Assembly: GCA_009733775.1 (NCBI GenBank)
Contig: WOGZ01000003.1
Span: forward strand, 62,001 to 126,000
Reading direction: 5' to 3'
DNA length: 64,000 nucleotides
DNA from: Alectoria sarmentosa
Lineage: Eukaryota; Ascomycota; Lecanoromycetes; Lecanorales; Parmeliaceae
The notes beneath the pieces are model-generated. The model did no database searches and was not told the DNA's origin. It saw only the letters and a list, made by a program, of their open reading frames with translations. This document shows, one piece after another, positions 45,439 through 55,841 of this stretch (its first letter is position 1; every line of letters begins with the position of its first letter). The position numbers were made by a program, and so were the translations under genes.

Positions 45439-46547
45439 ATGCAGTCAGGTATAACTGTCTCAAAGGAGCTCCAAGATGCCTTTAACCACTTGGTCTCCAA
45501 CCCCAGCCAACGTGGCATCATAGCAACCATCTCCTCTGAGGCCCTCATCCTGCAGCACGTCCTTCCCTCCAAATCCACCGATTTCTTCGCCGATCTACCC
45601 GCTCTCACCCCACTCCTCTCCCTTACCGCAGCCTCCTACATAGTCCTCCGGCGGTATCAAGATGCGCCGGATGGCTATGTTGCCATCACTTACATCCCCG
45701 ACACGGCGCCAGTACGGCAAAAAATGCTTTTCGCCTCCACACGGTTGACATTGGTGCGCGAACTAGGCACCGAGAGGTTCAGAGAGTCTCTTTTTGTGAC
45801 CGAGATGAAGGAACTGGAGAAACAAGGATGGGAGAAACACGACGCCCATGGAGCCATGAGCGCGCCATTGACCGAAGAGGAAGAGAATCTGAAGGGGATC
45901 AAGGAGGCGGAGGCGGAGGCAAAAGGAGGAACGGAGGGGAGGAGGTTGGAGACAGGCGGTAAGCTGAGCATTGCTTTAAGTACGGAGGCGAGAGAGGCAT
46001 TAGGTATGTTCAGGGTAGGGGAAGGAGGAAGTTTGCTACAACTGGTATATTTGTGATCCCGCCGTTTGGACTTCTGGAAAGACCAATGCTTACATTTTCT
46101 AGAACATCAATGTCAAGGACGAGACAATCGAGCTTGTGGGATCGAGTAGCACAGACGCTGATGGGTTGGCTTCGGCTATATCCGATACGGAACCTCGGTA
46201 CTCTTTCTTCAGGTATACGCACCATGTAGAAGGAAGCGAGCAGTCGCCCATAGTGTTCATATACACTTGTCCGTCGGGGTCAAAGATCAAAGAGCGTATG
46301 GTGTACGCGTCAACCAAGCAAGGTTTCCTAGCTGCTATGAGCTCAGACATGGGAGTCGAAATCGCAAAGAGGGTGAGCATGGTGGACCGATAACCTAGTG
46401 CTTTTGCAATAATGACTGATACGTGATCTTTAGCTCGAATTATCCAGTCCTTCCGAGATCACTGCTTCGACTTTAGAAGATGAGTTTCGGCCAAAACAGG
46501 AGCAGAAGCAAGGCTTCTCGAAACCCAAGCGGCCTGGGAAGCGGTGA
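45439..46547 (+). CDS. twf1: Twinfilin, two ADF-H domains
   Basis: Model join(45439..46044, 46103..46372, 46434..46547), 329 residues. The first ADF-homology domain covers about residues 4-135 and the second about 170-300; the second ends in the KERMVYASTKQGF actin-binding segment. A charged linker of Glu/Ala/Lys repeats (around residues 145-165) joins them. The tail is basic (KPKRPGKR). Twinfilin binds actin monomers and filament ends. Both introns are phase 0. Confidence 0.92.
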
Positions 46548-46648
46548 CCATGAAGCCAATTTCAGCATCGCATAGCCATGGAAATACGCTGGGGCTCTCG
46601 GTATATCGACGTTTACAATTCTAACAGCGAGAGGAGCGAACGGTATTG

Positions 46649-46855
46649 TTAACGCAACTCGGCAATCTTCCCTGTATAGCGACCGCGCTTGATAACATCG
46701 TAGTAGAACTCGTACCAGAGAGTCAATGCGGCCAGCTTTGGCCCAGGAAATGCAGCGAGGGAACTGAAATACAAGCGATTGACAGCTAGAGGGATGAAGT
46801 ATGCGAAGAATGTAAGAATTGCGAGGAGGAGAGTATGAAGGGAGGAAACTTTCAT
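46649..46855 (-). pseudogene. Truncated cytochrome P450 N-terminus
   Basis: A 68-residue frame begins with a membrane anchor (LHTLLLAILTFFAYFIPLA) and continues RLYFSSLAAFPGPKLAALTL, WYEFYYDVIKRGRYTGKIAELR, then a stop. FPGPKLAA and the following Trp/Tyr segment are the start of trichodiene-oxygenase-type fungal P450s, which are about 500 residues long. No heme-binding or I-helix region exists downstream: the next 100 bp lead into the end of twinfilin. It is therefore a stub left by deletion or a partial copy, not an active enzyme. Confidence 0.8.
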
Positions 46856-47179
46856 GTTAACTATGTTCTCACAAAGCAAGAAGATAGATATCGAGGTCAG
46901 TAGGTGACGGCCTGCGAGGCCATGAGAGAAGTAAGGATATATTGATATTGTATGATGATGAGAATTAAGGATTGAATTGATGCATTGACACTGCCCTCCC
47001 ACATAGGTCTGATGGCAGATGCACTAAGTAGGTATATCGTATCTACTCTTGTATATCTAATCATTATGACCGTCCTAAGCCTCTAAGGAAAATAGTAACG
47101 AAGGATTCAGACTGCGTGAGTCTTGCTTTTGATTTTCTCATCTGATTCGCCAGACACGTTGTTCGTGCATGTTGAACCG

Positions 47180-47230
47180 ATGGCTGATGGCTAATGGCTA
47201 ATGGCTAATGGCTTGGCTTGGCTTGGCTAG
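47180..47230. repeat. Tandem ATGGCTA and TTGGC repeats
   Basis: ATGGCTG/ATGGCTA units (four) are followed at once by three TTGGC units, suggesting slippage between related short motifs. Confidence 0.75.
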
Positions 47231-47615
47231 TATTGTCACCATGCATAAGGTCATAAGGTAGCCTTGGCTTGGTGGCATCTCGAAATCGATAAATGATATC
47301 AACTTGGAAGCTTTTTTTTATATAGCAAGCGAACTCTACAGTTGAAACGCTACTGGGCTTGCAAGGACGTATTAATATCATCAACGCATGTGTGTGTTCC
47401 GCTTGAATCGATTAAATCGGAAGAGGTTGTCATAAAGTTTATGGGTATCAGGACTCGCAATGTGAATGCCAAGCTTCTGCAAGATGCACAAAAAAGACAC
47501 GCGCTACTATAACTACGGGCAAAGGTAGAAGATAAAAATAGACATTACGCCGCAACTATTTTCTCTTCTCTCTACAGCACTCTATTTTCTGCACATATGG
47601 TGAGCCTCCCACTCT

Positions 47616-47648
47616 ACCACCACCACCACCACCACCACCACCACCACC
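47616..47648. repeat. (ACC)n microsatellite
   Basis: Roughly eleven ACC units. Nearby, 47699-47717 holds three CAAGCA units. Confidence 0.8.
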
Positions 47649-48018
47649 CCATACTATTCTTACCATTTTCATTAATGACAAGGCTATACAGTCATGAACA
47701 AGCACAAGCACAAGCACGCCCGAAAGGTTTGATGACTTCCATATCTTGCATGCCTAATTATGGCTGTGTTGGATGATACTTTAACCTCGTTGCTGCGCTT
47801 CAGGACCAGGTTCAGGACTGCAGTACATACATATAATCACTATCCATCTGCCTCATCCTTTGGTCTCGACAGTCCTTTTTATAGCTTCCTCGCCATAATG
47901 CTCCTTGATTGTATTCCTTTTGCTCATCATAATTATCTCCGGCTTATGCGCTGATGTTCAGAAGCAGCCTCTTCTTCCCTCTTCTATCCCAACTCTCAAC
48001 CTCCTGTTCCCTTTCACC

Positions 48019-49359
48019 ATGGCTACCTCGGCCTTAGAGCTTTCCCATGCTATTGATCTTTTCCTCCACAAAGACCGTACTTCGTATTTCGATAATGTTT
48101 CCGTCACAACAGATTCTGTCACATCCCAAGAAACTACCGCATTTCCTCCCCTGCTCCCATCTTTCCACTGGGACCTGCAAACAACCTGCAGGCCAATGCT
48201 CCCAGCCTTTCAATACATCTCTCACAAGCTCTGCCAACGCGAGCTTTCCGTCGCCCTCATCATCTCTGATCACGAACCCTACGTTATACCAGTGTGGCCG
48301 CTCCCACGGAGATCGCAGCTCATACTCGCCAAGATCATCCGCAAGGCCTGCAGGAAATTCCTCCTAGAACCCAGCTGGTTGACAGCGGTCGCTTCACTCT
48401 CCAACAAATGCCTACCAAAGATCTTCGAAGCGTACCAGCCAGACTCATATATCGTGCGGAGGTCTATCGTTCAGAACGATATCATATACAGCGACGAAGG
48501 CCTCACTTTGCTAAGCATGGACAATATCTACACTTTTAAGCAGTTGCTCTGCACTCTCTCCAAGCCGGATTGGGTCGCGAATGCCCGTGACGTGTGCCTC
48601 TCTTCTTGTGTCCATTTGTTAAAGCGGATCCACGAAGTCTACACAGATCCAAAATTATCAAGAGGGTATTTAGCAAGGGTATACAACGAAGTGGAATTCA
48701 AGCAAGAAGCGTTTGAGGAAGTTACTTCGGCATTCTCCACAAATTACTGCACAGCAAGCATTAGAGATGTCACGATGCTGGAACCGGACTACACTGCTTT
48801 GACGGACAACGCTCTTGACTGGGCAAGCGACGACGAGGGAGGCGCTGCGGAATTACCAGACTCATCCACCGCCCCCGATCACAGCAGTAACTCCACCCAT
48901 GTAATTAGCCCAATAGCAACAGTCGACCTGAGCACGCTTGACTCATGGGAAACGGAAGCCCCCGGGCCAGCCGATGTAATCAGTCCTCTAGAAAGAGTCA
49001 AATACCCATCCATCCGAAGACCATCCTCGGTACGCGAGTCCCTTGTCGACCCCATGGCGCCTTGGTCCTTTCCCATGCCTCCACCCTTGCGAACGTTGGA
49101 CAGCCGACGGACGACAGAGAATCAGAATGCCGACCTACGTGCGCCTGCTTCGGCGCCTTTGCTCAATCCTGAGAGACGAATATCTGAGGGTGACCCTCAG
49201 TCGCCTCTAAAACCAACGGATTCCTGGAGTTCGTCGGAGGTTATGCAGAGTCCCTTGAGATGGTTGGAAAGTTGGAGCACGAACGCTCCCAGTCTTCTTT
49301 GCCAGAATTGCCACGATACCATGAATTTCGATGTGCGAAGGAGGTTTACGTTTGCTTAA
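48019..49359 (+). CDS. Uncharacterised fungal protein
   Basis: 446 residues in a single exon from ATG 48019 (context CACCATGGC); the frame is open further upstream but only from a non-ATG codon. Clear conserved-looking parts: PAFQYISHKLCQRELSVAL, YVIPVWPLPRRSQLILAKII, then SYIVRRSIVQNDIIYSDEGL, the MDNIYTFKQLL segment, DVCLSSCVHLL and RGYLARVYNEVEF. I remember a family of unknown function in filamentous ascomycetes with this pattern (possibly the Pfam DUF7582 group), but am not sure. The C-terminal 150 residues are disordered, Ser/Pro-rich. No catalytic motif, signal peptide or membrane segment is visible in the chosen frame. Function unknown. Confidence 0.75.
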   Translation: MATSALELSHAIDLFLHKDRTSYFDNVSVTTDSVTSQETTAFPPLLPSFHWDLQTTCRPMLPAFQYISHKLCQRELSVALIISDHEPYVIPVWPLPRRSQLILAKIIRKACRKFLLEPSWLTAVASLSNKCLPKIFEAYQPDSYIVRRSIVQNDIIYSDEGLTLLSMDNIYTFKQLLCTLSKPDWVANARDVCLSSCVHLLKRIHEVYTDPKLSRGYLARVYNEVEFKQEAFEEVTSAFSTNYCTASIRDVTMLEPDYTALTDNALDWASDDEGGAAELPDSSTAPDHSSNSTHVISPIATVDLSTLDSWETEAPGPADVISPLERVKYPSIRRPSSVRESLVDPMAPWSFPMPPPLRTLDSRRTTENQNADLRAPASAPLLNPERRISEGDPQSPLKPTDSWSSSEVMQSPLRWLESWSTNAPSLLCQNCHDTMNFDVRRRFTFA

Positions 49360-49629
49360 GCATATACCCAAGCGATCGCACGGCGTTATGAAAGGCCAAG
49401 GCCAAACGAGAGACGCTTACCCAGGTGTACGATTACTGTGACTTGCTATGAAGAGTCGTGCAAAGGGACTGACGATCTGATGGGTATCTTTTTTGTGTAT
49501 ACCCTTCAAACATGTAGATTGTACGTTGTATCAGTATCATCAAGTGGTGTTTAGAAATGTGTAATTGATGAACGGTTGCCAGGCTCTCTACAATTCTATT
49601 GGAAAACAAAGGCCAGCCAGATCCAATGC

Positions 49630-51101
49630 TCACAACCTACTCTGCGTCTTGTCCACCCTCTCAAGCCATTCCCTAATAATCTCATTGACCTCCCCAGGCT
49701 TCTGCCACAATGCCCAATGGGTAGCCTCTACCTCCTTCCTCGTCAAATTGGGGATAAAGCGCTCCATACCATCCGACAAACTCGGCGGCAACGCCGCATC
49801 ATGGGTCGCTTCAATGACCAAGACCGGTACATCGATCGTATGCTTCTCGATTCTGTGAGCGATTTTAGTACCCAACCACCCCACAACGCGTGATTCGCAG
49901 TAACTATCTGAATAGGTATCAAAACTTACTGAAGCTCGTCTCGGAAATTCTGCTCTCGGGTCTTGTACCAGCACACTTTTCGCTTCTTCAGCAAATCGTC
50001 GTGTTCAATCTCGGAGCCAATGCGGGAGGCCTACGAGTCCCATGCATCCCATTCCTTTTATACTCCGCCGCGTAGAACTCCAACAAGTCCTCCGCCATCA
50101 ACGGGGTCCTGTTCAACTTGGGCAAATTCTCATACAAGGGGCCTTTTGTGAGACTGAAGCCCGCCTCTCCATTCGGCCCCCGGCCATCATAAACAGAATT
50201 CAGAAATTGCTTGATCTCATCCTTGGATTTGATGTGCTCTTCGACTTCGCCGCTCGCAAGGTGGATTTGATATCCCCAATTCGGCATGCGTGTTTCCACC
50301 ATGGCTCCAATGGGCATGTATGTCTTTGCCGGAGGCCGATAGGGCGTGCAGACGGCGAAGAGGTGCGAGACGAGTTGGGGGTGCCAGAGTGCGGTTCTGT
50401 ACACGATGGCTCCTCCCTTTTCACTTACCGTAAACCCAAAGGACCATCCTCACCAGAACGACGTTGAGAGAAGCGGACTCACCCAATCATGCCCTCCCAA
50501 AACAATCGTCTCACAGCCCAACTGGCTAGCTAACTCCTTGATGTCATCAGCAGCGCGCTTGAAGCTGTAGTAAGCCAAGTCGGATGCTTGATTGATCTGG
50601 GGAGCCTCGGTGCGGCCGAAACCCATGATGTCGGGGCAGACGACTCTGTAGCCCAACTCTAAGAGCATGGGGAGTTGATTGCGCCAGCCTATGGAGAGGT
50701 CGGGCCATCCACTGGATTACAATTTCGCAGTTAGTGTTGCCCATTTTAGGGGGTGTATCGAGCCTTGGAACATATCTCGTGAGTGGAGTCTCCCAAAGCA
50801 TGTCTTGGGAAACCAGATTTGGTCCAAAAGAGGAAATATGGACTCCAAAAATACGTACTGAACCTTTTCATGCAGTCAGTCGGCTGTCCTGGGGAATGGC
50901 AAAAGGAAGAAACAGATTATACCAAGAAGATGGTCGCTTTGTATCCTGCTGAGGGGATACCGACGAGGTAGTCTGGAGGCGTTTGGTCAGTTTGGTGCAT
51001 CAGCGTAAGGAGTGACGAGCTGGCATACGGTACTTGCTGCCATTTAGATGAGCGTGGCAATGGCTTACTCTGGGGTCGGTGATTGGGTCAACGGAATCCA
51101 T
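49630..51101 (-). CDS. Epoxide hydrolase (alpha/beta hydrolase fold)
   Basis: Model complement(join(49630..49852, 49930..49975, 50035..50416, 50483..50711, 50859..50863, 50923..50972, 51029..51101)), 335 residues. The HGWPD oxyanion motif (H43) is completed only by a 5-nt exon, GTTCA at 50859-50863, between two normal introns. Catalytic residues: nucleophile D118 in GGHDWGG, acid probably D280 in ATHD, base H307 in ATHW. Also seen are GYRVVCPDIMGFGRTEAP and the cap-domain tyrosine region. Every exon phase fits and the sum is 336 codons. It probably opens epoxides to diols; the natural substrate is not known. Confidence 0.88.
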
Positions 51102-51456
51102 GGTAAGGATGATTTGGAAGGAGAAATTTGCAATGCCTGCGCAACAAACACTTCAGAGATGATTTTGATCGAAGCCGAGAAACATGATGCAGAGGAACCC
51201 CGCCTCAGAAAACAACCGAGGCAAAGGAGTTGAAGCGATCAAGAGTCCTTCTTTGATTGGACTATAAAAACCCGTTGATATTGCGTTTCTCGGATATGTT
51301 GTCACCCAGAGGTGTATCATTGGTATGAACACAAGCGAACATGTCCTCCCCAACAACGCCATTATACCTTTATCCTCTCATTCACAGCTATGCCCAAATC
51401 CCATATCTTCACTCCATATAGGCTGGATGTAAGTTGCGAGGTTGCTAGGAGAATAA
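51102..51456. other. Intergenic region
   Basis: Upstream flank of the epoxide hydrolase and 3' flank of the pinin-like gene. Nothing else seen. Confidence 0.35.
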
Positions 51457-52548
51457 TCAGTAGATCACTGTATCTTCCTCTCCTTCAACCAGCTCTTCTC
51501 CGTTGTCTCCATGATCCTTTGCAGCCTCAGATGGCTCAGCAGGCATTTCCTTCTCTCCAGAATCCATTGAAGCAATAGTACCATCGTTCACATTAGTATC
51601 TTCAGATAATTTGGGACTGGAAGGATCTTCTCCATTAGTAGCAGCACCCACCGTGTCCACCGCCCGAGCATCCTCCTCTTGGGTCTCAGGAGGATCTGCG
51701 TCGCCGTTCGTTGAAGGGTGGGCTTCGTCATTCGTGGCGACGTTGTCAATGTCCCACTGCTGAGCCTCTCTTTCGATAGACTCCTCCACTTCTTCAACCT
51801 GGGCTTTGATCTTCTGTTCGTCGCTTGGCGAGAGCTCCCACGGCTTGTAGTACTAGACATACATGATTAGAGTAGTACTTGTGGGATTTTTGATCTGGAA
51901 AACTTACAAGCCTAGGCTCAGATCTTGTACGTAAAAAGTGTGCTTGGGCCAGCATATTTGAATGCCGTATTTGCATCTACTAGCTTGTCAGCATACCGTG
52001 AGATGTAGGATTCCTCTATTTGAAATGTAGAACGTACCGATTGCTTGTCGAACTTCCTTTGCTCTCTTCGGCGCACCACCAAGAGAGCCTCCAGCTTTTG
52101 CTTCTTCTTTTCGTCCTGTTCTTCCGCCTGTAGCTTTAGCTTGGCCTGCTGCTTCTTCTCAATGTCCGTGCGGCGCATTTGTGCTGTGGATGATGAGCTC
52201 TGGGATAACGTGCCGAGCAGAGCGCCAAACAGTCTTTGCCCGCGTTTGCGTTCCTCCATCTGTCCGCTCCTTCGTCGTTCTGATTGCCGGGTGTCCTGGA
52301 TCGCTGATTGTGGGGGTGTCGTGGTATCTGGTCTGCTTCCGCTGGTGTCATTGTGGCCAAATCTGGGCCTTTTCGAGCGGTCATCTGAGAACGATGATTG
52401 TCTTCGTTTGAGAGTTGCTGGTGGGGAGGGGGATTGCTCGGACTCTGGTAGAATGACCGCCGAAGCAACAGCTCTGGAAAAGGGAATTTTTAGTAAGGCT
52501 TTCAACGAACGACTAGTCAGTCTGAGCTTACAACGGTGCTTCCCCCAT
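51457..52548 (-). CDS. Pinin/SDK/MemA-domain splicing protein
   Basis: Model complement(join(51457..51852, 51908..51976, 52038..52473, 52532..52548)), 305 residues. The first coding exon is 17 nt (MGEAP plus two bases). The central region carries the pinin core: GQRLFGALLGTLSQ, then IEKKQQAKLKLQAEEQ, RRREQRKFDKQS joined by splicing to MQIRHSNMLAQAHFLRT, and YYKPWELSPSDEQ. The N-terminus has LKRRQSSFSDDRSKRPRF, the rest of the C-terminus is acidic. Pinin acts in the exon-junction/spliceosome complex. It is head-to-head with Rds3, 225 bp away, suggesting a shared promoter. Confidence 0.88.
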
Positions 52549-52773
52549 GATCAGGGAGCCTTGGTTAATGTGCGTTGTGGTATGTGATAGAGTAATAAGT
52601 GAAATAGTCGTATGTAACAAGCGTTAGAGAACTCATCAACTTTTGAGCTTTCATAGGGCTGACAAATCTGGGCATTCATTTGATGCTTTTCGTCTGCTAC
52701 TTCTTTCTGTGCTGCATCCACTTTGACACTACTGAAGCCACTTCACATCGAATACTCTCCCAGTTCTCTCACA
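52549..52773. promoter_or_regulatory. Shared promoter of pinin-like gene and Rds3
   Basis: Only 225 bp separate the start codons of two splicing genes. No clear TATA box. Co-regulation is inferred from the layout. Confidence 0.5.
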
Positions 52774-53218
52774 ATGTCTCGCCATCATCCGTAAGTGCTG
52801 CCCATCTCAAACCCGAACAGTCCTGAAGCTGACAGCAAAACACAGCGATCTAGTAATGTGCCGCAAGCAACCCGGCATCGCCATCGGTCGTCTCTGTGAC
52901 AAATGCGACGGCAAATGCCCTGTCTGCGACAGCTACGTGCGACCTACAACACTCGTCCGTATCTGTGACGAATGCTCCTTTGGTAACTACCAAAATAAGT
53001 GTGTTGTATGCGGCGGAGAGGTAAGCTTCTTGTCTCCCCCGTCTATTGGAGGGAAACAGATGCCAATGACCTTGTGGGAATAGGGCATCTCGGATGCGTT
53101 CTACTGCTTCGAATGTACGCGGCTGGAGAAGGATAGGGATGGGTGTCCAAAGATCATCAATTTGGGCAGTTCAAGGACGGATCTATTCTACCAGAAGAAG
53201 AATTTTAGGAATCATTGA
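52774..53218 (+). CDS. rds3: Splicing factor Rds3/PHF5A (SF3b)
   Basis: Model join(52774..52790, 52846..53020, 53084..53218), 108 residues against 110 in human PHF5A. The first exon is 17 nt (MSRHH plus two bases). The chain is a knot of CxxC pairs: MCRKQPGIAIGRLC, CDKCDGKCPVCDSYV, CDECSFG, CVVCGGE and CFECTRLEKDRDGCPKI, which fold around three zincs. It sits in the U2 snRNP SF3b complex next to the branch site. Both introns have strong ends (GTAAGT..CACAG; GTAAGC..AATAG). Confidence 0.96.
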
Positions 53219-53831
53219 TGGTATCACGTTCGCCGGGCTACGATCGGAGTAATTGAATGAAATGGAGTGGAGAGCGATACGATGGGCAAAACGAGCTCGA
53301 GCTCGAGCTCTATCTCTAGATCACGAAGGACGGAAAGGGCAAAAATCTGCATATTGACAGTCATTTCGATGGCTTCCGCCTTCCACCTCGGAGATTAAAC
53401 GATATATGCGCTCAGTGAAGGTGAACGAGTATGGAATCTTGCTTCGGCTCATTGGAGGATCCATATTTCTATGAGAATGCTCTCTCGGTGCATTTCGAAG
53501 GTCGTCTTGTTCAATAGCTTAGGAAGTCGGAGACAGATATTAGCGTGTCTGTGCAGGCGATGGATGTGAAGACTTGTTCTAGAAGACGACAAATATCTCA
53601 CAAGGAATGCATGGTCAGTGTTGACCTAAGTGGAGGAGGCAGAAGGAAGAATTAGCATACGAAAAATGAAGCAAGCTCTATATTCCAGTAACGGCGCGGG
53701 TACCTTGCATGCTATGCATTGGTATCCGAGGGCTAGGACATATAGTGAAGAGTCTGCCAGGACACATCTATAACCACCTTTGACCATATCTATATATAGC
53801 TGACTTTCACGCCCACTAGATGATTTCGGAG
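53219..53831. other. Intergenic region between convergent genes
   Basis: About 600 bp; a GAGCTC-rich patch near 53295-53312. No supported gene. Confidence 0.4.
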
Positions 53832-55304
53832 TCAGAACATCTCTTTTGGGATCAGAATTGAGTTAGGAAACACATCCTGGGAGTCTTCAGCTCCTGCGAC
53901 AGGTGCTGCAACTCAAAATACAGTACGAATCAGGAAGACATGACTTGGAAAAGATGACTCACTCCCCACTGTTGTCTTGAACTTGTCCCATCCCACAGCT
54001 GTCAGCCTTCCCAGCCTATCTTTGACATCGCGCCGGCTGAATGCCACTATCAAACCCATTAAGAATAGTATGAATCGTAGCAGCGATATCGGATTTTGAG
54101 ATACTTGTTCTGTCATATTCTTGATTAGCTGCGGGAGAGCAGATAGGACCGCCGCGCTCCGTTTATAGAGACTAGTATTTGTGGTCTTTCCAGTCGATTT
54201 TGTTGGTGGTGAGCGCGAATGTTTGGGTTTCATGGGCTTGACGGGCTTTGAGGTAGATTTTGGCGCTGATTGGATTTTAGGAGCATCTAGCGGAGCGCGA
54301 GGTTTGTCAACGCCGTAATCCTGCTCACTTTCTGACTTGTGATGAGTTACGAGCGGTTCCTGCCGTAATGTTTCCATGCTATCTGGCCTCGTCTCCTCGG
54401 CTGGCAAGGGTTCTTGCTCGGTCAGCTCGTCTTGTTGCGGCAAAGCGTCCTCGAATTGATCTTGTCCCTTGGTATCCTCGTCCTCAACGCTTCGCAGTGT
54501 TTGCAAGAATTCATCCCGAATCTCCTCATCAAGGACCTCACTCATGTTGATGAAGTCGCGAGCGTAGTTCCATTCCCCTGTGCGAGGCAGCACGTGAAGG
54601 GTGTAGAGCTCTATGATCCTTATTCGAGCATTCAGATCTCGAGGAGTATCTGTTCCGCCGCTTCGAGAGGTTTGATCTCCACGCAGTACGTTGGAGCCAT
54701 TCAACCCTCTGAATCGATCCGTCAAGTCAAGGCTAGGGTGGCTCGATGCAGAAAGGTATGATTCAAGGTGTCGTTGACAGCGCGCCTGTGCAGTAGATTG
54801 GGCTAGGAGAAGCGATGCTAGGTTGAAGACCACATCTGCATCGACACTTCCTTCCATACCGCCATAGCCTATGTCAACAACCTCGTCCCATATTGTCCCG
54901 TCTTGAGCCTTGGCGACAAGGTTCCTCCATTCCCTGGCTCCAAATTCTGTCTTCCCATCCTCCGGACCTAATTCGGCAATAGCGTTGAGTAAGGTGAGAT
55001 AGAAACTCCACACCTTGATTCTCGACTTGGGGCTTGCTTTGGCAATTGGGGCTACATCAGCTGTCGCTTCGTCATCGTGAGCACCATCCTGGGCTTGGGA
55101 AATAGTTATCAGAGGCTCAATGGTTGATAGAGCTTCTGGAAATCTGCGAGTGAGGAATAGAGCCTCGGCCTGTTTGTACACCTTTGATATTTCCGATTTG
55201 GCTTTGCGTGGTGAAGCTACTGAGCCAAGTGATGAGCCGAGGAGTCGGGACGTTGATAGCGCTTCCTCTGTAGGGTCTACGAGCGCTGTGGATGACCCAC
55301 TCAT
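53832..55304 (-). CDS. pex26: Peroxin Pex26, tail-anchored
   Basis: Model complement(join(53832..53911, 53963..55304)), 473 residues. The N-terminal half is helical (YKQAEALFLTRRFPEALSTI, SRIKVWSFYLTLLNAI, DADVVFNLASLLLAQS). Then come a disordered acidic/Lys-Pro linker and a single membrane segment (PISLLRFILFLMGLIVAFS) followed by a basic RRDVKDRLGR, the layout of a C-terminal peroxisomal tail anchor. Filamentous fungi use Pex26 in place of yeast Pex15 to hold the Pex1/Pex6 motor on peroxisomes. The last exon encodes a short tail ending near 53832; an alternative acceptor a few bases on is possible. Confidence 0.85.
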
Positions 55305-55841
55305 CCTGTTGTTTGATGTTATGTGTCACTGGAGGAAAGGGTGGGTGTCTATGGAGATTGAATGATTTGGGCAATCAGGAAAGTCGCAGTGAAGGGCCTC
55401 GGGAGTATAGATGTCGTTTCAATGTTCATGCGCCAAGCATACTAAGAATGACAGGGATCTTTAGCGGACCGTTGTGGCGCCGATCTGATTAGATTTCTCG
55501 CACGAATTTAGCAATTCTACGAAGTATGTATTGCTGCTACTGCGACACAAACCTTTGCACCACCTTATTCTCTACTCATTAAGGTGCCTGTCATGAATTA
55601 TTGCAGTCCTTAAGGTCACTTTGGTACTTTGATGTTGGTAAAGCAATCGGAACAATGCAGTGTTGGGAGCCACTGGAGCCCAAAGTGTCTGCATGTGACA
55701 CGAGGGGCGCTCTTTCTAAAACAACCAACACAAACACTCTCTGGATGGGCGCATCACCATCGTTTTGCTAAGTTGCATTGATACATCATCGCCTCACATC
55801 TTCTTTCGAATTGCGGTTGCAGCTCTAAGATCATAGAAAGT
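55305..55841. promoter_or_regulatory. Divergent region between Pex26 and PARN-like gene
   Basis: A 537-bp gap between start codons; nothing specific seen in it. Confidence 0.35.

Larger units (their letters stand above)
46856..48018. other. Gene-free, repeat-rich spacer
   Basis: About 1.2 kb with several simple repeats and no supported gene. The last part (about 47560-48018), pyrimidine-rich, is likely the promoter and leader of the next gene. Confidence 0.45.
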
